Part shown: positions 1 through 11,489 of the stretch, one piece after another
How positions within the stretch are numbered: the first letter of the stretch is position 1
Layout: each line of letters starts with the position of its first letter
NCBI RefSeq assembly: GCF_021134715.1
Contig: NC_060026.1
Location: 2,666,001 to 2,730,000, forward strand
DNA from: Daphnia pulex
Taxonomy: Eukaryota; Arthropoda; Branchiopoda; Diplostraca; Daphniidae
Length of the DNA stretch: 64,000 nucleotides
Direction: 5' to 3'
Translations under genes and position numbers: made by a program
Notes under the pieces: model-generated
The model's database searches: none
What the model saw: only the letters and a program-made list of their open reading frames with translations
What the model was told of the DNA's origin: nothing

Positions 1-1
1 T

Positions 2-1285
2 TCACAAATCAATCAACCGGAGCAAGTGGAACGTTTGGATTCACAAGAAAGAGTTTCTCAGCTGGAAGATCGATTGCGGATGCTGGAACTTCAGAAGAAG
101 ATTCAGGAATTGGAGATCAGTTTGCAGGAAGCCAAATCCAAACAGGCTGTTCCTCCCAGTGGAATTAAGAGCCAGCAGGTAGTCATCGACAAATCGATAT
201 CTGCAGCTATTTCCACTGGAGCAAGAAGCCGAACTAGTGTTCCTGCAAAGAATCTTTCTACCTCATCTTCTATCTCTTCTAAAATTCTGAATGAAATTGA
301 TCTTCTGCAAGTCCGATTAAGCGAAGTAATCGCCCCAACCGGGGCTGTTGTTGTCAGCCGTCGTCGCATTGAAAAGATAACCGACAACTATCAGGAGCTT
401 ATTGGGCGTGGAGGATTCGGTCAAGTCTACAAAGGAACTTGGCATAGACGTCAAGTAGCCGTCAAAGAAATCCGCTCTCCTTGGCGTTGCAGCACAGTCG
501 TCGAGACTCGATCGTTCGCCAAGATGATTCAACGAGAGGTTGAAGCACTTTCAGCTGTCCAGCACCGCAATATTATTGGACTGCTCGGTCTTTGCACGGA
601 TAACGAATCGAGTGATGGTGAAGCATCGATTAGAGTCTCGCTCATCTTTGAATTTGCCAACGGAGGAACTCTTTTCGACTGTCTTTTCGGTGTCCAAGCA
701 AATAACAACAAATTCAAATTAGACGTGAATCAAATGATGCTGATCGCTCGCCATCTCACCGAGGCTCTCCATCTACTGCATTCCACCCAGCAGGAGCCTG
801 GCGGTTCAGTTATGGTCCACCGTGACGTGAAATCCGCCAATGTTTTATTGCAACGGGATGACGAAGGAAGAGTCGTGCGAGCTGTTTTGGCCGATTTTGG
901 TTTGGCACGTTTTCATTCGGATCTCAACGAAAGTGGCTCCGGCGTTGGCCTAGCTGCCAGTTCCATGACAGCTGTGGTAGGTACTCACGGTTATGTCGAT
1001 CCTTTGTATGCGGAGTCGAGCCAAGTGTCGCCCAGTCAAGATGTGTACGCTTACGGTGTCGTCCTTTACGAGATGCTCTGGAAGGAAAAACCTGAAACTG
1101 TGCTGGCCCGTCGAGTTCGTCAAAGCACGTTGGAGAATTGTGTTCTTAAAGCCAAATCCGTCGACCCAGAGGACAGATTCGGGTCTGCTCGTATCCAATT
1201 GTTGGCTTCGGTAGGTAGGCAATGCGTTGGCATGGAAAACAGACCCACCGCCAAAGACATTCGTAAAATGCTCAATGTTGAATAA
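2..1285 (+). CDS. TKL-like protein kinase with N-terminal coiled coil (5' end outside window)
   Basis: Probable Ser/Thr kinase of the tyrosine-kinase-like group. The frame is open from base 2, so the true start lies upstream; the decayed copies at 6722 and 23139 carry more N-terminal sequence. A Glu/Leu/Lys-rich segment predicted as coiled coil (about 26-170) is followed by a Ser-rich linker. The kinase domain has a Gly-rich loop IGRGGFGQVYKG at 401-436, the ATP-anchoring Lys in VAVKE at 464-466, the catalytic loop HRDVKSANVLL from 818, and DFG at 893-901. GYVDPLYAES stands at the usual APE position. All catalytic residues are present, so this copy looks active. It lies just outside the large inverted repeat, and both arms hold a pseudogene derived from the same family. 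The subfamily is uncertain (RIPK/IRAK/plant-like TKL) and the biological role is unknown. Confidence 0.88.
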   Translation, partial: SQINQPEQVERLDSQERVSQLEDRLRMLELQKKIQELEISLQEAKSKQAVPPSGIKSQQVVIDKSISAAISTGARSRTSVPAKNLSTSSSISSKILNEIDLLQVRLSEVIAPTGAVVVSRRRIEKITDNYQELIGRGGFGQVYKGTWHRRQVAVKEIRSPWRCSTVVETRSFAKMIQREVEALSAVQHRNIIGLLGLCTDNESSDGEASIRVSLIFEFANGGTLFDCLFGVQANNNKFKLDVNQMMLIARHLTEALHLLHSTQQEPGGSVMVHRDVKSANVLLQRDDEGRVVRAVLADFGLARFHSDLNESGSGVGLAASSMTAVVGTHGYVDPLYAESSQVSPSQDVYAYGVVLYEMLWKEKPETVLARRVRQSTLENCVLKAKSVDPEDRFGSARIQLLASVGRQCVGMENRPTAKDIRKMLNVE

Positions 1286-2348
1286 TTCGTTGCTTCAAAT
1301 ATGTTCCGAAAAAATCACCCCCATTCAAACTAAGACTGTTGTATTTCCTTCCTTTTTATTCGTTGTCTGAAAATCCGGAATCCTATCTGGTTACAGCTAA
1401 ACACTGTTTCAGAATGGTGTATTTAATTACATGAAAAAGTTAAGCATGGAAGTTTTGTTATACTGCCTTGTCTTGGAAATATCAAAAATGTTCGAATGTG
1501 TTATCCCTTGCAAATGTTCGTGAATTTATCAGTGTTCATTTGGGCATATGTTTCTTAACCAAGTTTATATTTGTTCTTCCAATTCACAAAGTCGTTGAAG
1601 TGAAAATACAGAAAATTTGGAAGAACATCATTATTTTCAAATGAGTAAATGGCAAAATACATCAACAAGAGTTCTCGGACGGTCAGCAATCAGTATCTTA
1701 GATCTGGCAACAGCTGTCAAATACAGTTGAAAACGAGTGTGAATTTTTAATCAAGTGAAAACAATGATGGACACAAGATTCGTGAAGATTATGAGAGCTG
1801 GTAACAGTTAAGAAAAAACTGTGACAAACAAACAAAAGGTGTTTACAATTTACAGTGCTACTCTACGATCGACTAGATGGGGAATCCTGGTGCTGTGGAA
1901 AACAAACGGTTCCAAGTTCCATGGCTGCTAGAAGAATAAAAGGTAGTTAAAAGTCAAACTAAAAGCCGCTTAACGACAAGTGATTTCCAAACAAGTTGTA
2001 GTAATACTTTTTCTCCTTCTCATTACCTCATCTTTTGCTGCGAGACCTACATGTTTGTTTCTGAGTAATTATTGAAATAAGTACCTTGGAATTGATGAAC
2101 CCAACACTAGTTGTCCAAAACATGTTACTGCTGGGTTATTTCTTAAAAGCCTTTAGACTAAATAATGAAAAGAAAAAAAACAAGCTTATCCCTTTGTAGA
2201 AAAGCTTAATGTAAATTACAAATTTTCCATAAGGTTGTTTAGTTTATGAGGTAAAAAAGGGCTTAGAATTACATAACAGTTCCAAACTAGTTAAGTCAAA
2301 TTCAAGAAAATATTTAGTTGGTAGATGTCTTTTCTATAAAATGATGGT
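1286..2348. other. Intergenic, AT-rich
   Basis: Sequence between the kinase stop codon and the H3 3' stem-loop. I see no convincing coding sequence, RNA gene or repeat. Sequence similarity to the opposite arm stops at about the stem-loop, so this stretch is unique left flank. Confidence 0.6.
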
Positions 2349-2364
2349 GGCCCTGAAAAGGGCC
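2349..2364 (-). terminator. Histone 3' stem-loop of H3 (left arm)
   Basis: On the minus strand the 16-base GGCCCTTTTCAGGGCC forms a 6-bp stem with a 4-base loop, followed by ACCA. It lies about 30 bases after the stop codon. This is the canonical replication-dependent histone mRNA 3' end bound by SLBP. Confidence 0.95.
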
Positions 2365-2393
2365 GATTGGTAAGTCAAGGAGAATTAGGTCGC

Positions 2394-3406
<1,013 letters not shown>

Positions 3407-3447
3407 ATCTTTTCTAGCTATTGATACTCCGATCTTTCAATCCAATC

Positions 3448-3463
3448 GGCCCTTTTCAGGGCC
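3448..3463 (+). terminator. Histone 3' stem-loop of H4 (left arm)
   Basis: GGCCCTTTTCAGGGCC followed by ACCA, about 40 bases after the H4 stop codon. It has the same stem and loop as the other histone genes here. Confidence 0.95.
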
Positions 3464-4272
3464 ACCATTTACTTAAAGAAAAAGATTTCTCAACTATATT
3501 CTTGTCGACTTTCTATAAGCAAAAAAGAACAAAAACATGATTTCATACAGCCGTTGGAGCAATGCTTTAATATTATTTAAGTGTTGGTGCACCTTAAAAA
3601 ATATTTTTGGAAATATAAAGTTCTTATGATACGTATTACACGGTGTTAAGCCAAATAACTTAAATCGTAAAATATCCAGAAGCTATTTTTTTCTCAGATT
3701 TTCCATACTATAATTTCTTAATATTTCCTCTCTATTCTGCCTTTAATTCTCGTCAATTTCTGGAGTTGCTCTTAGCTACTGAAACATTTTTTCGCAACTG
3801 TCGGTGATTCTTATCTTGATTACTATTTGAATTAAATTAAATGGCTGTGCCATTTATAAAAATTGCTTAGATATGTTGATTTTTGAACTCTTTCTTTCAA
3901 CTTCTACTTTTAATCGAATCGTCTGTCTGATCTGAATCTAAAATATGTAATAACTTCCCATCGTATTTAACAACATTTTTATAATATTTGCTTAGTACGT
4001 AAAAAATTTACGTGATTGCTTCGGAGACCAATTTCGTGATCCCCTTTTCTCTGTATTCACTATTCAACATTCAACGCATTGTGTCAAATCTGGCAAACGT
4101 GAACTACAGAAGAGCTATTGCCATGTAGAATAGTAAACTGGTGAAAAGAGACTATAAGCTCTAGATACAAAGCAATTCATAACGTTCCGTCTCACAAATT
4201 GGGTCGAGTTTAGGATTCGACTAGACAAATGTCAAAAGCAGTTAGATATTTTTCATTTCTTGAAAATTTGGT
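3464..4272. other. Spacer between H4 and H2B 3' ends (left arm)
   Basis: About 800 bases of AT-rich DNA between two convergent histone genes. I see no H1 gene or other coding sequence in it. The mirror copy is 25589-26397. Confidence 0.7.
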
Positions 4273-4288
4273 GGCCCTGAAAAGGGCC
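4273..4288 (-). terminator. Histone 3' stem-loop of H2B (left arm)
   Basis: The minus strand reads GGCCCTTTTCAGGGCC followed by ACCA, about 30 bases past the H2B stop codon. Confidence 0.95.
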
Positions 4289-4318
4289 GATTGGTTGGAA
4301 GGGACCGAGATGAACAAT

Positions 4319-4690
4319 CTACTTGGTGCTGGTGTACTTGGTGACTGCCTTGGTGCCTTCAGACACGGCGTGTTTGGCCAACTCACCGGGCAAGAGCAGA
4401 CGGACGGCCGTCTGGATTTCCCGGCTAGTGATGGTCGACCGCTTGTTGTAGTGGGCGAGACGGGACGACTCTCCAGCGATGCGCTCGAAAATGTCGTTGA
4501 CGAAGCTGTTCATGATGGTCATGGCTTTGGAGGAGATGCCAGTGTCGGGGTGGACCTGCTTCAACACTTTGTAGATGTAAATGGCGTAGCTCTCCTTCCT
4601 CTTGCGCTTCTTCTTCTTGTCTCCTTTGGCAATGTTCTTCTGGGCCTTGCCGGCCTTCTTCGCAGCTTTTCCGCTTACTTTGGGGGGCAT
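4319..4690 (-). CDS. Histone H2B (left arm)
   Basis: Core histone H2B, 123 aa. The start is taken at [12 protein letters not shown] (ATG at 4690), the normal H2B N-terminus. The frame stays open 15 codons further upstream, but the TATA box at 4743-4750 makes that region promoter or leader. It has a Lys-rich tail, the histone fold from about residue 30, and ends in AVTKYTSTK. It dimerises with H2A, from which it is divergently transcribed. It is intronless. Confidence 0.97.
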   Translation of the reverse strand: MPPKVSGKAAKKAGKAQKNIAKGDKKKKRKRKESYAIYIYKVLKQVHPDTGISSKAMTIMNSFVNDIFERIAGESSRLAHYNKRSTITSREIQTAVRLLLPGELAKHAVSEGTKAVTKYTSTK

Positions 4691-5024
4691 TCTAGGCCTT
4701 GAGTAAATCTGAGAAAGTAACGACCGACTCTTCAAATTTCGTCTTTATATTGAAGTTGGCTCCCCCTCACTACTTGATGGTAGCCAAAACTCGCGTCTCC
4801 AGAGACTTACGTGTAGCAGCAGATGTTCACTCGGGGGCGGAGCTAGTAACACAATCAGGGGAGACATGAAAGAAAGGCGGGGCAAATAAAAGTTTACCGA
4901 TTGGCTACCAAAATTGCATTCTGAATCCGACATCAAGCGACTATATAAACGTCGATTTTTCAAATTGTATACATCACTCGTTCCTTGATTGTAGGAACCG
5001 CGTTTACTTACTCTACATCTCAAC
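4691..5024. promoter_or_regulatory. Divergent H2B-H2A promoter (left arm)
   Basis: This 334-base interval lies between the two start codons. On the plus strand TATATAAA at 4942-4949 lies about 75 bases before the H2A ATG. On the minus strand ATATAAAG at 4743-4750 lies about 55 bases before the H2B ATG. The two TATA boxes face outward, as expected for a shared divergent control region. Confidence 0.8.
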
Positions 5025-5405
5025 ATGTCTGGTCGTGGTAAAGGAGGCAAAGTCAAGGGAAAGTCAAAGACCCGTTCCAGCAGGGCCGGACTTCAATTCC
5101 CCGTCGGTCGTATCCACCGAATGCTTCGCAAAGGATCGTACGCTGAGCGCGTCGGTGCCGGAGCGCCCGTCTACTTGGCTGCCGTCATGGAGTACTTGGC
5201 CGCTGAGGTCCTCGAGTTGGCCGGTAACGCTGCCCGTGACAACAAGAAGACCCGCATCATCCCTCGTCACTTGCAATTGGCCATCCGCAACGACGAAGAG
5301 TTGAACAAACTTCTCTCCGGTGTCACCATCGCTCAGGGTGGTGTTTTGCCCAACATCCAGGCCGTTCTCTTGCCCAAGAAGACCGACAAACCCGCCAAGG
5401 CTTAA
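5025..5405 (+). CDS. Histone H2A (left arm)
   Basis: Core histone H2A, 126 aa, starting [20 protein letters not shown] and ending [11 protein letters not shown]. It is a canonical H2A: it lacks the SQ(E/D)hydrophobic tail of H2A.X and the features of H2A.Z. It is intronless with a stem-loop at 5429-5444. A block of about five synonymous differences from the right-arm copy falls between roughly 5155 and 5265, while the surrounding DNA is almost identical. Confidence 0.97.
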   Translation: MSGRGKGGKVKGKSKTRSSRAGLQFPVGRIHRMLRKGSYAERVGAGAPVYLAAVMEYLAAEVLELAGNAARDNKKTRIIPRHLQLAIRNDEELNKLLSGVTIAQGGVLPNIQAVLLPKKTDKPAKA

Positions 5406-5428
5406 ACTTCCCCCGTCTTTAAACAAAC

Positions 5429-5444
5429 GGCCCTTTTCAGGGCC
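5429..5444 (+). terminator. Histone 3' stem-loop of H2A (left arm)
   Basis: GGCCCTTTTCAGGGCC followed by ACCA, about 25 bases after the H2A stop codon. Confidence 0.95.
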
Positions 5445-6721
5445 ACCAATTTATTCTAGAAAAAAGGAATTTGCTAAATGCTATATTTCGCACATTATTT
5501 CGTTTCTGACTGAGAGAAAAACTCGATTACAAATTTTACATGTTATTGTACAGATTTATAAATATCTTAATCAATGTCTGAATTCAGTATCAGTTTATGA
5601 TCCACCTTGTTAATTCAGGCAACCTTGCCCACTCCCCCTTAGCTCTAGTTGAAATTCAACATGGTCGCCGTTTGGCTTGTTGTTTATTGGTTGCGGGTGG
5701 TGTGACAGCGATTCTGTCGATAATTCTCATTCTCACTGATTCGGATTTTTTTTGTTTATTTTTAATGGAAAATAGCACCAATCACTAGCACGAAGTATCT
5801 GGTATTGCATTTTACCACGACACCTTTCGACCAACTTGAAAAAGAACTTGAATGGCTGTAAAGAAGAGTTTACACCAATTGAGAAATGGTTTTCTTCATT
5901 CTGAAGGTTGGGATGGATAGATTTTAAAAGATTTAATAGATAACACACCATGTGGATTCTGATTTCATTCTTGATTTAATTTTTCAGATAATTCCTTCAG
6001 CTGAATGTTTCATGTGACCTCGTGACTTCTGGTCGCTTGTGACAAAATAATCCAATTCAAGCTGTGTTTTCCAAAATTTTAGGAAATTCTATTTGCGAGG
6101 TAGTTATTTGACCAACATTTCATTTTATTTCTACGATATTTAAGGTTGTAGGCCTATAGTATAATTAGATAGAAAACCCTAAAAATGCTTTTCCTGTTGT
6201 TTGCTCACTTGCTGGATGGATTTTTTCGGGGTTTGTTCTCATGTCTAAAGACAAATTCTAGCTAACACCCAACTAAAAAGGATAGCCTAATTACTCCTCC
6301 CCTGTCTGCTTGTAAAACACGAGTAGGCAATCAGATGCTCCTGGTAGAGAAATTAAAACTTGTTTCTTATATTTGCATAGCCAACCTTATTATGGTCAAG
6401 ATGTGGTTCCCACACGCATTTAACAATTTGGAAAGCCGAATTCCTTTTTCATTCACTTAATAGTCTAATTTCCGTAATGTACGCTCTGGAGCAAATGTAA
6501 CCGTGAATGAACTGGAATTTCACTCGGTGAACATTTTGCTATTCTTTTTCTATTTTTAACTGCCTAGTTTTCAACCTATCCTATCATGAGAATTTCACTT
6601 GATCGCTAAATGGATAAAAACATGATTCCTTCTTCATTTTGTAAATATTCCATTGATTTCTCGTTTACTGCTCTTGGTACATAGTTCTGTTATGATTCAT
6701 AACATTTAATTTTTCTTTTAG
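5445..6721. other. Spacer between H2A and kinase pseudogene (left arm)
   Basis: AT-rich DNA with only short chance reading frames. No recognisable product is seen. The end of this stretch probably includes intron sequence of the decayed kinase gene, because a TTTTAG splice acceptor stands at 6716-6721. The mirror is 23140-24416. Confidence 0.55.
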
Positions 6722-7839
6722 AACGCCAATATGTTCCATCGGGATATTCGGCCACATCATCAACAATCACAAGCTATTCAAATATCTATGCATCACCTAT
6801 TTATGTGCCTGATCCCGTTTCACCCCCTTCACAAGTCAATCAACCGGAGCCAGTGGAACGTTTGGATTCAAAAGGAAGAGTTTCTCAGTTGGAAGATCTA
6901 TAGCGGATGCTGGAACTGCAGAAGAAGATTCAGGAATTGGAGATCAGTTTGCAGGAAGCCAAATCCAAACAGGCTGTTCCTCCCAGTGGAATTAAGAGGC
7001 AGCAGGTCGTCATCGACAAATCGACATCTGCAGCTATTTCCACTAGAGCAAGAAGTCGAACTTAGTGTGTTCCTGAAAAGAATCCTTCTATCTCATCGTC
7101 TGTCTCTTCTAAAATTCTGAATGAAATTGATCTTCTGCAAGTCCGATTGAGCAATGTGATCGCCTCAACCGGAGCTGTCGTTGTCAACCGTCGTCGCATT
7201 GGAAAGATAACCGACAACTATCAGGAGTCGATTGGGCGTGAAGAATTCGGACAAGTCTTCAAAGGAACTTGGCACGGACGTAAAGCAGCCGTCAAAGAAA
7301 TCCGCTCTCCTTGGCGTTGCAGCACAGTCGTCGAGGCTCGATCGTTCGCCAAGATGATTCAACGAGAGGTTGAAGCCTTTTCAGCTGTCCAGCACCGCAA
7401 TATTATTGGACTGCTCGGTCTTTGCATGGATAACGGATCGAGTGATGGTGAAACATCGATTAGAGTCTCGCTCATCTTTGAATTCACCAACGGAGGGACT
7501 CTTTTCGACCATCTTTTCGGCGACCAAGCAAAAAATAGCAAATTCAAATTAGACGTGAATCAAATGATGCTGATCGCTCGCCATCTCACCGCGAGACTCT
7601 CCATCTACTGCATTCCACTCAGCAGAAGCCGGGCGGTTCAGTTATGGTCCACCGTGACGTGAAATCCGCCAATGTTTTACTGCAACGGGATGACGAAGGA
7701 AGAGTCGTGCGAGCTGTTTTGGCCGATTTAACGTCTTCATTTGGATCTTAACGAAAGTGGGAGCGGCTCTGGCCTAGCAGCCAGTTTCATGACAGCCGTG
7801 GTAGGTACCCACGGCTGTGTCCATCCTTTGTATGCGGAG
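6722..7839 (+). pseudogene. Kinase pseudogene (left arm), copy of the gene at 2-1285
   Basis: A degenerate copy of the flanking TKL-like kinase. Similarity starts at a splice acceptor (6721) and runs through the coiled coil, the Gly-rich loop and the HRDVKSANVLL region. Damage includes an in-frame TAG at about 6901, a frameshift before 7080, and a Gly-to-Glu change giving GREEFGQV in the Gly-rich loop. There is also a 2-base insertion near 7592 and a deletion that removes DFGLAR near 7728. Similarity stops abruptly at 7839 inside the activation segment, where the parent continues without an intron. The copy cannot encode an active kinase. The mirror copy is 22022-23139. Confidence 0.9.
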
Positions 7840-8194
7840 GTACTGTATATTTTCAACATGTTCCAACTAATGCAGTGTTTATTAATTATTTCTCAATTAC
7901 CATTGTAGAGTTCAACCTACAGACGGGTTGGCCAGTTTGCACGTCCTTCACTCTTAAAGGTCGCGGGGAATATTACGTTAAACTGTCAATGCGGTGATGT
8001 AGAGGTTGGGTGAGGACGACACGTGTTGCATCATTATCAAGCAGATACAAAAGCCGCAAGGCTCAGCCATTTGGTATTCATTTTGATATTGATTGTTGTA
8101 GACCCTTCCCCAGCAACGTCAACCTAAAGAAGGGAAGGCAAGTTTCCATTTTCTTCAATTTTGAAGGTCACGGAGATACCATTACGTTAAACGT
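7840..8194. other. Junction region with a first, partial YYTT promoter module
   Basis: This follows the break in the kinase pseudogene. Positions 7999-8063 hold a block (GTAGAGGTTGGG, CACGTGTTGCATCATTATC, GCCGCAAGGCT) that recurs upstream of each YYTT gene below. Here no TATA box or start exon follows directly. A similar module begins again about 200 bases on. Confidence 0.6.
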
Positions 8195-8421
8195 GTCATG
8201 TGGAGTAGAGGTTGGGTGAGAACGGGAAGTGTTCCATCATTATCAAGCAGGTCCAATAGCCGCAAGGCTTAATAGGTTAGGGTGAGAAAAAAATCGTATA
8301 TAATGTGAGAGAAAAGGCGATCTTAAGTAGTCGAGTGAGCACCTCCGACACGGCAACAACCGTAGCGCACTGTCACCAACTCCCTCCTTCCTCTCATCGT
8401 ACAACCAATTCGCAATCATGG
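8195..8421 (+). promoter_or_regulatory. YYTT-family promoter module 1 with mini-exon (left arm)
   Basis: The order is a conserved upstream block (8205-8271: GTAGAGGTTGGGTGAGAACG, CATCATTATCAAGCAGG, GCCGCAAGGCTTAA), a TATA box at 8297-8304, and a leader with GAGCACCTCCGACACGGCAAC. ATGG at 8418-8421 is followed directly by a splice donor GTAAAT. The coding part of exon 1 would therefore be Met plus one base. No matching repeat exon follows before the next module, so this is an orphan promoter. Confidence 0.65.
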
Positions 8422-8794
8422 GTAAATATTCTTCAATGTTTTATATTAAGTTTTTTATAAATGCTACTTTTTGCTATTGGTTAATATGCTAGTTAATATT
8501 GAATGTAGACATATCAATAACACAATCGATAACGAAAAATTATGCCCATTAAGCAGCGCTCCCTTCAAATTAGTGACGTCTTGTCTTGTCACAATTTTTT
8601 GATTTGTTTTATCTTCATTTATTTATGGTCTTAAGTTAATTATAGTATTTTGTTAGTTAAACATGTACAAGCACAGCAAATTCTTAATCGATATTTCGGG
8701 GAAATGCTTCGTTAATTAAAAAAATCGACCAGTATCAGTTCCTATGAATTTGGTTGTAGGTCATATGTAACATAATTACGTAAAAGTGTCATGC

Positions 8795-9018
8795 ATTGGT
8801 GGTAGAGGTTTGGTGGGAGCGACACGTGTTGCATCATTATCAAGCAGGTACAATAGCCGCAAGGGTTAAGAGGTGGGTTAGGGTGAAAATTAAGTCGAAG
8901 AAAAGGAGAGAGAAAAGGTGTTTTAAAATCAGTTGAGTGAGGATCTCCGACATGGCAACTGCAGTGCACTATTCGTCACCAAATGCATTCTTCATTCTAA
9001 AATAATTTCGCAATGAGT
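8795..9018 (+). promoter_or_regulatory. YYTT-family promoter module 2 (left arm)
   Basis: Second copy of the module. The conserved upstream block lies at 8801-8870 with the CACGTGTTGCATCATTATC core. A leader with CTCCGACATGGCAAC follows, and ATGA then GTAAATATTC at 9013. No downstream repeat exon is seen before module 3. The right-arm mirror lies at about 20848-21066. Confidence 0.6.
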
Positions 9019-9129
9019 AAATATTCTTTAACTTTTTGTGTCGATTTTTGTTGTTTTTTTTTCTTTTCAATTGTAAATATGCCATTTATTGAATATATTT
9101 AATATTCAAATTGTTTATTGTCTGTCGTA

Positions 9130-9245
9130 TTAAAGGAGAAAAAAGGCCAAAGAAATCAGTCGAGCGATCATCTCCGACACGGCAATAGCAACTGCAGTGC
9201 ACTATTTTTGTCATCAATTGATTCTTCATCAGTTCGTAATCATGG
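9130..9245 (+). promoter_or_regulatory. YYTT-family promoter module 3, proximal part only (left arm)
   Basis: Only the leader part is conserved: GTCGAGCGATCATCTCCGAC at about 9157, then ATGG at 9242 with the GTAAATATTC donor. The distal block is missing. It sits directly upstream of the YYTT exon at 9349. Confidence 0.55.
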
Positions 9246-10226
9246 GTAAATATTCATTTTTACATTGAGTCATGAAAAATTTCTATGTCATTTCTAGTTG
9301 ATATGATGAGCTATAATTGAAATTAATTTTTAAATTGTTTATTGTACAGTTAATTATGGCGTTGTGCTGCTGTTGGGTGTTGTACCGTTGATTCCTGAGT
9401 CGACCACGAGTATACCGATGTCTCCTGGATACGGTGGCCCCGAGTTACTTCATCAAAGCGCCCGAGTACTACACTGAGGCTCCCAAGTACTACACCATCA
9501 AAGCTCCAGAGTATTACACTACAACCTACGCTGCTCCAGGTTACTATACTGATGCTCCCAATTACTATTTTGTTCCCAGCTACTACACCGAGGCTCCAGT
9601 TTATTACACCACTAAAGCAATCGAATACTACACCGAAGTGCCAAAGTACTACACTGCGATCTACGCTGCCCCAGCTTACACCACCAAGGGACCGGAGTAC
9701 TGCACCATATTACGCTGCTCCAGTTCACTACACCGCCCTGAGACGCAACCACATCTGAGGCAGCCAGTATTACTGCACAGCGGCTTCTTCTTAGTACTAC
9801 ATTGAACCGGAATACTACACTGATGCTCCAGTTTACTACACCACAACCTACGTTACACCTAGATGCTACACCGAAGCCCCCAAGTACTGCACCGGCAAGG
9901 CCGAATATTACACAACCACGTTTGCTGCCCCAGTCTACTACACCGAGATACTCAAGTATTTCTCTGCTCCAAGCAACTACCGAACAGTGGCTCCTGTTGA
10001 CTACACCATCTATGCCCCGGGGTTTTACAGTACAACCTACGCTGCCCCCATCTACACCACCAAGGCCCACACAACCAAGGCACCCGAGCTACTACTTAGG
10101 CTGCTCCGACCTTCTGCACCGGTATTCCACTGCCCCGAGTTACTACACCACCAAGGCACTTGAATGTTACATCACAACCTACGCTTCTCCAGTTTACTAC
10201 ATAATGGTGAAGCCAGAAATGGAAAT
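9242..10226 (+). pseudogene. Tyr/Thr-rich 'YYTT' repeat protein gene A (left arm), frameshifted
   Basis: Apparent exon 1 is ATGG at 9242. Exon 2 starts after an acceptor CAG at about 9348 and first reads VNYGVVLLLGVVPLIPEST, which looks like a signal peptide. Then follow degenerate units of the form APxYYTT(T/K)xAP, for example KAPEYYTEAPKYYTIKAPEY from 9455. The frame breaks between the leader and the repeats (about 9430), again near 9707, and more than once after 9806, though YYTT-type codons continue in changing frames to about 10200. Intact relatives would be secreted structural, cuticle-like or matrix proteins; this is an inference from composition. This copy looks dead. Confidence 0.65.
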
Positions 10227-10671
10227 AGGTATGGGCCCAACGGGTCTTGCTTTAATCCTCTTGTGTCTCTTCTTCAAGATGAACCGTCTGGAATATTTGT
10301 TTGATTTTTTTAAATGTGAAGTAGAGAGGGTAGAGACAATATTTTGATAGAAGAGGAAAACAAGTGCTTTCGACTTATTTTAAAGAAGTTCTACATAACA
10401 CGTGGGGTTTTGTGTTGAAATTTGTTGGTATAGTTAAATGTGTGCGGGTCATGACTCATGAGTTGCCAAGTTGAAGCTTATTTTCTGCTAGAAATCACTT
10501 GAGTAGAATAACCAATGAAGCGTTGTTGACACTTAACTTGCATCTGACCGTGTGGAAGGCCTTTTTAGTTTTTTTTAATGTTACGTCATTTTTATAATCA
10601 TTCTCATCTAATTTCCCCATGTCAATTGCTAATTCGAAGGTCACTGATTATTACGTAAAAATTTTGCCATG

Positions 10672-10864
10672 TAGTGGTGTAGAGGTTGGGTAAGAACGGG
10701 ACGTGTTTGATCATTATCAAGCAGGTAAAATTGCCGCAAGGCTTAAGATGAAAAAGGTTAGGGTGGGAAAAAGTCGTATAAAAGGAGAGAAAAGGCGATA
10801 AAGATCATTCTAGTGAGCATCTCCAACACGATAACAGCTGCTTTCTTCCAATTCTCAATCATGG
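10672..10864 (+). promoter_or_regulatory. YYTT-family promoter module 4 (left arm)
   Basis: The conserved block at 10676-10745 (GTAGAGGTTGGGTAAGAACG, TCATTATCAAGCAGG, GCCGCAAGGCTTAA) is followed by TATAAAAG at 10777-10784, the leader GTGAGCATCTCCAACACG, and ATGG at 10861 with donor GTAATTC. It is the best preserved promoter of the set. Confidence 0.7.
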
Positions 10865-11381
10865 GTAATTCGTTTATTTTACATGGAGTTTTGTATCAAT
10901 TAGACTTCCTTACATTTGTTCATGTGCCACTTATAGTTGGATATTAATGTTCACATTCAATTGTCTAGTTAACTATCCGTGCTGTTTGGTGCATCGTTGA
11001 TGGTCGAGTCGTCCACTGGTGTACGGATGACCCCTGAGTGTGGCAGATACCCAACCGCAACGCTACTGTCTTACTACACAACAAACATACGCAAACAGTT
11101 CCTACACCCAAAAGGCCGTATATTACACAAGGGCGTATGCTACACCAGTTTACTACACCGAGGAATTCAAGTATTGCTCTTCTCCGAGCAAACACCAAAC
11201 AGAGGCTCCTGTTAACTACACTACCATCGCCCTCGAGTGTTACACTACAACCTACGCTGCCCCCAACTACTACACTGTAGCTCCGAAGTGCTACACATCA
11301 ATGCACAACCAATTCGCAATTGGTAAATCTGCTGTTTTACATAATTTGAATTATTCCACATGTTCTCTAATTGTTAATTAA
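10861..11381 (+). pseudogene. YYTT repeat gene B (left arm), broken
   Basis: Mini-exon ATGG at 10861. The second exon starts after CTAG at about 10968 and reads GTTAACTATCCG, parallel to gene A. It meets a stop (CGT TGA) after about ten codons, so the leader peptide is destroyed. YYTT-type repeats resume in another frame (YYTRAYATPVYYTEEFKY, 11142-11195) and end near 11320. I consider it a pseudogene; the mirror copy at 18485-19005 carries the same damage. Confidence 0.65.
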
Positions 11382-11489
11382 TAACTGAAAATGTTTTATT
11401 TTATTCATTACAGTTTATTTTGACGTCGCGCTGCTGTTGGTTGTTCTATCGTTGCTAAAGTGTTGACCACTGTACCGAACTCCACCGAC

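Noticed and set aside
4691-4735. Upstream start for histone H2B
   Set aside because: The extension differs between arms, lies next to the TATA box and is absent from known H2B proteins.
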